NCBI GenBank assembly: GCA_017609245.1
Contig: JAFCEI010000024.1
Location: 1-9,343, forward strand
Length of the DNA stretch: 9,343 bases
Reading direction: 5' to 3'
Origin: Candidatus Woesearchaeota archaeon
GTDB taxonomy: Archaea > Nanobdellota > Nanobdellia > Woesearchaeales > JAFCFN01
Under the pieces are notes generated by a model. The model saw nothing but the letters and a program-made list of their open reading frames with translations, ran no database searches and was not told where the DNA came from. Positions within the stretch are counted from its first letter, which is position 1; the number at the start of each line of letters is the position of its first letter. Both the position numbers and the translations under genes were made by a program. Shown piece by piece: positions 6,670 through 9,343 of this stretch.

Positions 6670-7281
6670 TTACGCTAACCCAAATATTTTTCTCGCAATC
6701 ATAAGCCTTCTTCCAGCTCCGGTCTCTGGAAGCTGCTCGTCAACAATATTAGTCTTGCCGATGTAGTTCATCAGCTCCCAGTCAGAGATGTCCATAAGTG
6801 AAGCAGCTTTTGTTGTTGATATTCCATGCTCAAACACCTTGGTTCCCTTGGTGATCTTTGCCTTGAAGATGACCTCTTCAACAAACTGCTTCAGCCTTTT
6901 ATCAGTTATAGAGATAAAATGAAATGTATCTCCGATTATTTTCCTGTATGATCTTAGATTGCCTTGCGCTAATGCTCTTTTTGCCCTTTTTAGGTGGGCT
7001 TTGATAACATCATAGATATGTGTCCTTAATCCATACCTTTCGATGATCTTGTAGATAGAATAGATAATTACTGCAATAGAAATAGAATCCTCATCCTGAA
7101 ACACAGATGCATTGTGGATTGACTGGTCAGACAGCTCTTTCAGCTTGTAAACATCACCCTCATCCTTGACATGAAGGATAATGAGAGCTTCTGTCAGAAT
7201 ATCAAGTATATCCTCTTTTATTTTTTGCGGCATCTTTATAAATGAATGCCTATTTCCTATATAAAATTTTGCTATATTCAT
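6670..7281 (-). CDS. Helical protein with C-terminal HTH-like segment, partner of the PIN protein
   Basis: This protein has 203 residues from ATG 7281. An in-frame GTG at 7290 sits almost exactly at the predicted transcription start and could serve as a leaderless start, adding three residues. Most of the protein is predicted helical (KEDILDILTEALIIL, SIAVIIYSIYKIIERYG, HLKRAKRALAQG). Near the C-terminus, residues about 153-175 (TTKAASLMDISDWELMNYIG) resemble the short helix-turn-helix found in antitoxins paired with PIN proteins, followed by KTNIVDEQLPE and a basic end. I recognise the HTH-like segment but not the large N-terminal region. The order (this gene first, PIN gene 3 nt later) and a dyad at its promoter fit an autoregulated toxin-antitoxin-like unit. 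That role is inferred; it could instead be an RNA-processing partner. Confidence 0.7.
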   Translation of the reverse strand: MNIAKFYIGNRHSFIKMPQKIKEDILDILTEALIILHVKDEGDVYKLKELSDQSIHNASVFQDEDSISIAVIIYSIYKIIERYGLRTHIYDVIKAHLKRAKRALAQGNLRSYRKIIGDTFHFISITDKRLKQFVEEVIFKAKITKGTKVFEHGISTTKAASLMDISDWELMNYIGKTNIVDEQLPETGAGRRLMIARKIFGLA

Positions 7282-7286
7282 TATAA

Positions 7287-7300
7287 TCACTATTTAGTGA
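7287..7300. promoter_or_regulatory. Operator-like dyad at the start of the PIN operon
   Basis: TCACTA, TT, TAGTGA is a perfect inverted repeat (14 bp). It covers the position where the leftward transcript should start (about 7292) and the GTG at 7290-7288. A dimeric repressor bound here would block the PIN operon but leave the rightward start at about 7345 free. Binding by the operon's own HTH-like protein is a guess based on toxin-antitoxin precedent. Confidence 0.45.
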
Positions 7301-7313
7301 CAAAAATAGAAAG

Positions 7314-7323
7314 ATTTATAAAT
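7314..7323. promoter_or_regulatory. Shared palindromic TATA box for two divergent units
   Basis: ATTTATAAAT is a perfect palindrome. Rightward, its centre is 26.5 nt from the ATG at 7345 (leaderless). Leftward, a start near 7292 precedes GTG 7290 and ATG 7281. No second TATA box is needed for either direction, so one TBP site may serve both. TFB-recognition elements were not distinguishable by eye. Confidence 0.5.
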
Positions 7324-7344
7324 AAAAACACATATGTAGATACT

Positions 7345-8139
7345 ATGAAAATAAGTTATAGCGATGCAAAAGAGTTTGTAAAAAGCCTGGAAGAGGTGCT
7401 GGACATAATCAAGCAAAGAAAGCCAACATGCGTAATTGCGCCTATGTTCGGTGCAGTTCCTTTTATTGATATTCTTAATATAATTGATGATGATTTTTCT
7501 AAAAATACAAATGTAGAATATGTGTCTGCGTCCAACAAGATTCACAGGCTCAGGGACGTCTTAAGAGGCTCTTTTGAAAATATAATCAATGCCTATGCTC
7601 CGGATGGTGGGGAATTTCTATCAATAGATGAGGTTATCAGTGGAAACTCTTTAAAAAGGGTTGAAAAACAGTTTGATGCCGCAAGGATGAATTATGCCAA
7701 CCGTAAAACCATTGAGCTTTACGGAGATAAAACTGATTTCAAGGACGAGAACGTGAAGTCATTTAGAGACAGTGTGGTTGAATCAATAAAATATAATTCA
7801 GTCGGCATTGAAGATTCAAGAGGAGAAGGAAAGAAAAACTCAGAATACGAGTCTCTTGTTGAGAAAGGGGTAGTAATCCCTGTCAAGACAAAAAGCATAG
7901 TGACCATGGACAGGACTGATTTCTTCCCAGCGCAGTACAAGCAGGACAAAGATAGTGAAGGCAATACAATCTTTCTTCCAGTCATAGACAAGTTTGACAT
8001 CAGCTCAAATTACATGGATTTTTTGCAGACAGCAGCAGGCATTCTGGGAAAAGACCCTGAAAGAGTTAGTCTGAAGAATGTAGGAAAGATCAGAAGCTCA
8101 TACAAATGGGTTCCTGAAGATCTGAGAAGTTTAACATAG
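7345..8139 (+). CDS. Phosphoribosyltransferase-like protein
   Basis: This protein has 264 residues. Residues 28-44 (TCVIAPMFGAVPFIDIL) form a strand-loop-helix like the first part of type I phosphoribosyltransferases. Residues 91-103 (FLSIDEVISGNSL) match the PRPP-binding signature: a hydrophobic strand, two acidic residues (D95, E96), then a small-residue loop ending S-L. The C-terminal half (from about 110) is charged, contains an SRGEGKK segment and a hydrophobic VVIPVKTKSIVTM strand, and is not recognised. The base substrate is unknown. ATG 7345 is chosen because it lies 26.5 nt from a TATA centre; the open frame continues left to 7246 but would overlap the divergent gene and its promoter. 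It diverges from the PIN operon, which hints at a shared role. PRTase-like domains also occur in conflict systems, but no specific match is claimed. Confidence 0.6.
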   Translation: MKISYSDAKEFVKSLEEVLDIIKQRKPTCVIAPMFGAVPFIDILNIIDDDFSKNTNVEYVSASNKIHRLRDVLRGSFENIINAYAPDGGEFLSIDEVISGNSLKRVEKQFDAARMNYANRKTIELYGDKTDFKDENVKSFRDSVVESIKYNSVGIEDSRGEGKKNSEYESLVEKGVVIPVKTKSIVTMDRTDFFPAQYKQDKDSEGNTIFLPVIDKFDISSNYMDFLQTAAGILGKDPERVSLKNVGKIRSSYKWVPEDLRSLT

Positions 8140-8155
8140 ATTCCTTTTCTGTTTA
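8140..8155 (+). terminator. Possible T-rich terminator of the PRTase-like gene
   Basis: Directly after the TAG stop the + strand reads ATTCCTTTTCTGTTTA, a T-rich stretch of the kind that ends archaeal transcripts without a hairpin. The signal is weak. Confidence 0.3.
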
Positions 8156-8190
8156 GCAAAGAAAAATATATGAATGTTGTGGAATAAACT

Positions 8191-8204
8191 TATGTTAAAA
8201 CATA
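8191..8204. repeat. Small inverted repeat between converging reading frames
   Basis: TATGTT, AA, AACATA is a perfect dyad of 14 bp. It lies between the end of the PRTase-like gene and the end of the reverse-strand remnant, and is followed on the + strand by the T-rich CCCCTCTTTGTTTTAATTT. It could be part of a bidirectional terminator or a protein site; the sequence does not decide. Confidence 0.35.
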
Positions 8205-8222
8205 TCCCCTCTTTGTTTTAAT

Positions 8223-8426
8223 TTACTCTTTTTTGTTCTCACCAAACACATTGCCAGCAACAAACAGCAGTAGCTTGTCTTTTTCCTTGAAATAAGAAAG
8301 AGGATAACCAGTCAAATTAACTTTGTATTTTCCAGCCAGCTGGATCAGAACATTCTCCTTATTAAAAATCCTTAACTTAGCTACCCACAGAATATTACGT
8401 GTGCGGATTTTAGTTAATAAATGTTT
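8223..8426 (-). pseudogene. Reverse-strand coding remnant beside the insertion sequence
   Basis: A reverse-strand frame of 67 codons ends at TAA 8225-8223. Its product has protein-like composition (ENVLIQLAGKYKVNLTGY, then YFKEKDKLLLFVAG and NVFGENKKE), with alternating strands and turns, but no in-frame ATG or GTG. It is closed upstream by TGA at 8429-8427. One frame over, an ATG at 8430 (MKTFIN, then TAA) would join the same frame after a single-base shift near 8412, which suggests a frameshifted short gene. Alternatively it is the 3' end of a gene cut by the insertion sequence, whose left end is only about 10 bp away. I do not recognise the product. It could also be a chance open frame. 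Confidence 0.4.
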
Positions 8427-8438
8427 TCATTGCTCATC

Positions 8439-8452
8439 GGCTGCGTTGAAAA
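8439..8452 (+). repeat. Left terminal inverted repeat of the insertion sequence
   Basis: GGCTGCGTTGAAAA; reverse complement present at 9330-9343 with 14 of 14 matches. The transposase TATA box begins 3 bp inside it. Confidence 0.85.
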
Positions 8453-8454
8453 TC

Positions 8455-8462
8455 TTTAAATA
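8455..8462 (+). promoter_or_regulatory. TATA box of the transposase
   Basis: TTTAAATA just inside the left inverted repeat. A start 26-27 nt from its centre falls near 8485, inside the right arm of the 12-bp hairpin at 8467-8494, so the element's own transcript should lack the left arm of that hairpin. Confidence 0.55.
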
Positions 8463-8466
8463 ATAA

Positions 8467-8494
8467 CCCAATCTTAACGTAAGTTAAGATTGGG
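8467..8494 (+). promoter_or_regulatory. 12-bp perfect hairpin with GTAA loop in the transposase leader
   Basis: CCCAATCTTAAC and GTTAAGATTGGG pair perfectly around a four-base GTAA loop (a GNRA-type tetraloop in RNA). Only transcripts entering from outside the element would contain both arms. It could be an RNA structure limiting translation of read-through messages, or a DNA operator for a dimeric protein. Confidence 0.7.
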
Positions 8495-8514
8495 GGTGAG
8501 GAGCGTCCCTCACC
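8495..8514 (+). promoter_or_regulatory. Hairpin sequestering the transposase ribosome binding site
   Basis: GGTGAGG (8495-8501), which is also the ribosome binding sequence, pairs with CCTCACC (8508-8514) around AGCGTC. The stem starts on the base after the 12-bp hairpin ends and finishes on the base before the ATG. Folded, it hides the ribosome binding site, so transposase translation is probably kept low. Confidence 0.65.
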
Positions 8515-9343
8515 ATGGGGAATAAAAATAAACTGGTTAATAAAGTTAAGCGTTTGATAAGAAGAGCAGGCCTTCCAAGATGGCTGCATCATTATGGGCC
8601 TAAGAAATATGAGTTCTGGCAACATGCTATTGCTTTGCTTGTAAAACAAGAGTGTAAGCTAGGTTATAGACGAGTAAGCTGGCTTTTAGATTCTTTGGGA
8701 TTTGAAGTTCCTACTTATTCTGCACTGGCAAAAATGGTTGCAAGAATGCCTTTTGCACTGTGGCAAAGGCTGCTTAAAGCGACAAATAATTGCAAAACGC
8801 ATATTGTTGCAATTGATGGAACAGGATTTTCAAGGCCTTTGCCTAGCCCATATTATGTCAAAAGAATAGATAAGCCATATCCAATTGACGTCGGAACTAA
8901 GGCAAGCATAGCCATAGACACAAAAACAAAGAAGATTTTGGCTATTCGCTTTAGAGCCAAGCCCAGGCATGACATCATAGATACAAAATATCTTCTTAAG
9001 AGGCTGCCAGTAAGACCTTCAAAGCTAGTAGCAGACAAAGCTTATGATGCAGAGTGGCTTCATGAATATTGTTATGGATTAGGGATCATAACACATATTC
9101 CTATGCGAAATTATGGTAAAGTCAGGCACAAAAACATGAGTTACAGGCGAATGGCGCATAAACAATTTGACCAAAAGACATATTGCAGGAGAAATATGGT
9201 TGAATCTACATTTAAGTCTATAAAGACCAAGTTTGGAGCTAGTGTAAGCTCTGTCAAATTTTCTGCTCAAGGAGCAGAAATGTATTGTAGGGCTATCGCC
9301 CACAATATTCTTTCAAGAATTACTGGACTTTTTCAACGCAGCC
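8515..9343 (+). CDS. DDE transposase of the insertion sequence (no stop in window)
   Basis: 276 codons are visible. An N-terminal helical, basic DNA-binding region (about 1-90; LIRRAGLPRW, LVKQECKLGYRRVSWLL) precedes a DDE catalytic core: D101 in VAIDGTGF, D174 in KLVADKAYDA, and E230 in RRNMVESTFKSIKTKFG. This spacing and the Y-x-x-A-like and R-N-x-V-E motifs fit DDE_Tnp_1 transposases of IS4/IS5-type elements, which cut and join the element's ends. All three acidic residues are present, and there is no frameshift. ATG 8515 follows the ribosome binding site GGTGAGG with 13 nt spacing. The frame runs through the right inverted repeat (ending L-F-Q-R-S) without a stop, so the stop lies beyond the window, perhaps in flanking DNA. 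Confidence 0.88.
   Translation, partial: MGNKNKLVNKVKRLIRRAGLPRWLHHYGPKKYEFWQHAIALLVKQECKLGYRRVSWLLDSLGFEVPTYSALAKMVARMPFALWQRLLKATNNCKTHIVAIDGTGFSRPLPSPYYVKRIDKPYPIDVGTKASIAIDTKTKKILAIRFRAKPRHDIIDTKYLLKRLPVRPSKLVADKAYDAEWLHEYCYGLGIITHIPMRNYGKVRHKNMSYRRMAHKQFDQKTYCRRNMVESTFKSIKTKFGASVSSVKFSAQGAEMYCRAIAHNILSRITGLFQRS
9330..9343 (-). repeat. Right terminal inverted repeat of the insertion sequence
   Basis: TTTTCAACGCAGCC, exact inverse of the left end. It also encodes the last visible residues of the transposase. It coincides with the window's end, as often happens when assembly stops at a multi-copy element. Confidence 0.85.

Larger units (their letters stand above)
8439..9343 (+). mobile_element. 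Insertion sequence, DDE transposase type (IS4/IS5-like), 905 bp visible
   Basis: The left end GGCTGCGTTGAAAA (8439-8452) is exactly inverted as TTTTCAACGCAGCC at 9330-9343, giving 14-bp perfect terminal inverted repeats around one transposase gene. The right repeat ends on the final base of the window, so the right target duplication cannot be seen; the left flank reads TGCTCATC. The repeat could extend slightly beyond what is visible. Base composition is similar to the surroundings. An intact frame and intact ends suggest a recently active copy. Confidence 0.85.

Noticed and set aside
7246..7344. Longer N-terminus for the PRTase-like protein starting at 7246
   Set aside because: It would overlap the divergent gene's start and the shared TATA region; the ATG at 7345 fits the promoter geometry and starts a normal-looking protein.
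8434..8649. Reverse-strand open frame of 71 codons across the left end of the insertion sequence
   Set aside because: It is antisense to the transposase and its leader, and its sequence is explained by the hairpins and the transposase codons.
1..9343. tRNA genes, rRNA or CRISPR repeats
   Set aside because: No tRNA T-loop/acceptor pattern, rRNA-like stretch or evenly spaced repeat was found on either strand by eye.

Overview
The window looks like a stretch of AT-rich archaeal chromosome, probably from the DPANN side (a Woesearchaeota/Pacearchaeota-like genome). I infer this from four things. There are archaeal TATA boxes (TTTAAATA or ATTTATAAAT type) upstream of most transcription units. Several start codons lie about 26-27 nt from a TATA centre, the geometry of leaderless archaeal mRNAs. 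There is an Orc1/Cdc6-type AAA+ ATPase and an archaeal-style Mre11. The genes are small and tightly packed, with ATGA overlaps. The exact lineage is not provable from the sequence alone.

Left part (1-2631, + strand): a small cysteine-containing protein, a probable PD-(D/E)XK nuclease coupled to it by an ATGA overlap, and a second protein resembling a PD-(D/E)XK fold with a changed active site. Then follows an Orc1/Cdc6-like ATPase whose promoter TATA box contains the stop codon of the preceding gene. The ATPase converges on, and overlaps by 15 bp, the Mre11 gene on the other strand. Mre11 is translationally coupled to an unknown 84-residue protein and has no rad50 beside it.

Middle part (4114-7290, - strand): an unknown 110-residue protein; a GGDEF protein with an intact diguanylate cyclase active site and intact product-inhibition site, which is striking in an archaeon; and a two-gene unit of a helical protein with a C-terminal helix-turn-helix-like segment followed by a PIN-domain protein. 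This pair is arranged like a toxin-antitoxin operon but both proteins are large. It diverges from a phosphoribosyltransferase-like gene (7345-8139, + strand). One symmetric TATA box lies midway between the two, and a dyad sits at the predicted start of the leftward transcript.

Right part (8140-9343): a gap with a small dyad and a reverse-strand coding remnant without a start codon, then an insertion sequence of the DDE (IS4/IS5-like) type. Its left inverted repeat is at 8439-8452, and the matching right repeat ends exactly on the last base of the window. The transposase leader contains two back-to-back perfect hairpins, the second pairing the ribosome binding site and ending at the ATG. The transposase frame has no stop codon before the window ends.

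I see no tRNA, rRNA or CRISPR array. The most interesting items are the archaeal GGDEF protein, the PIN/HTH-like/PRTase divergent module, the nuclease-nuclease-Cdc6 cluster and the structured transposase leader.
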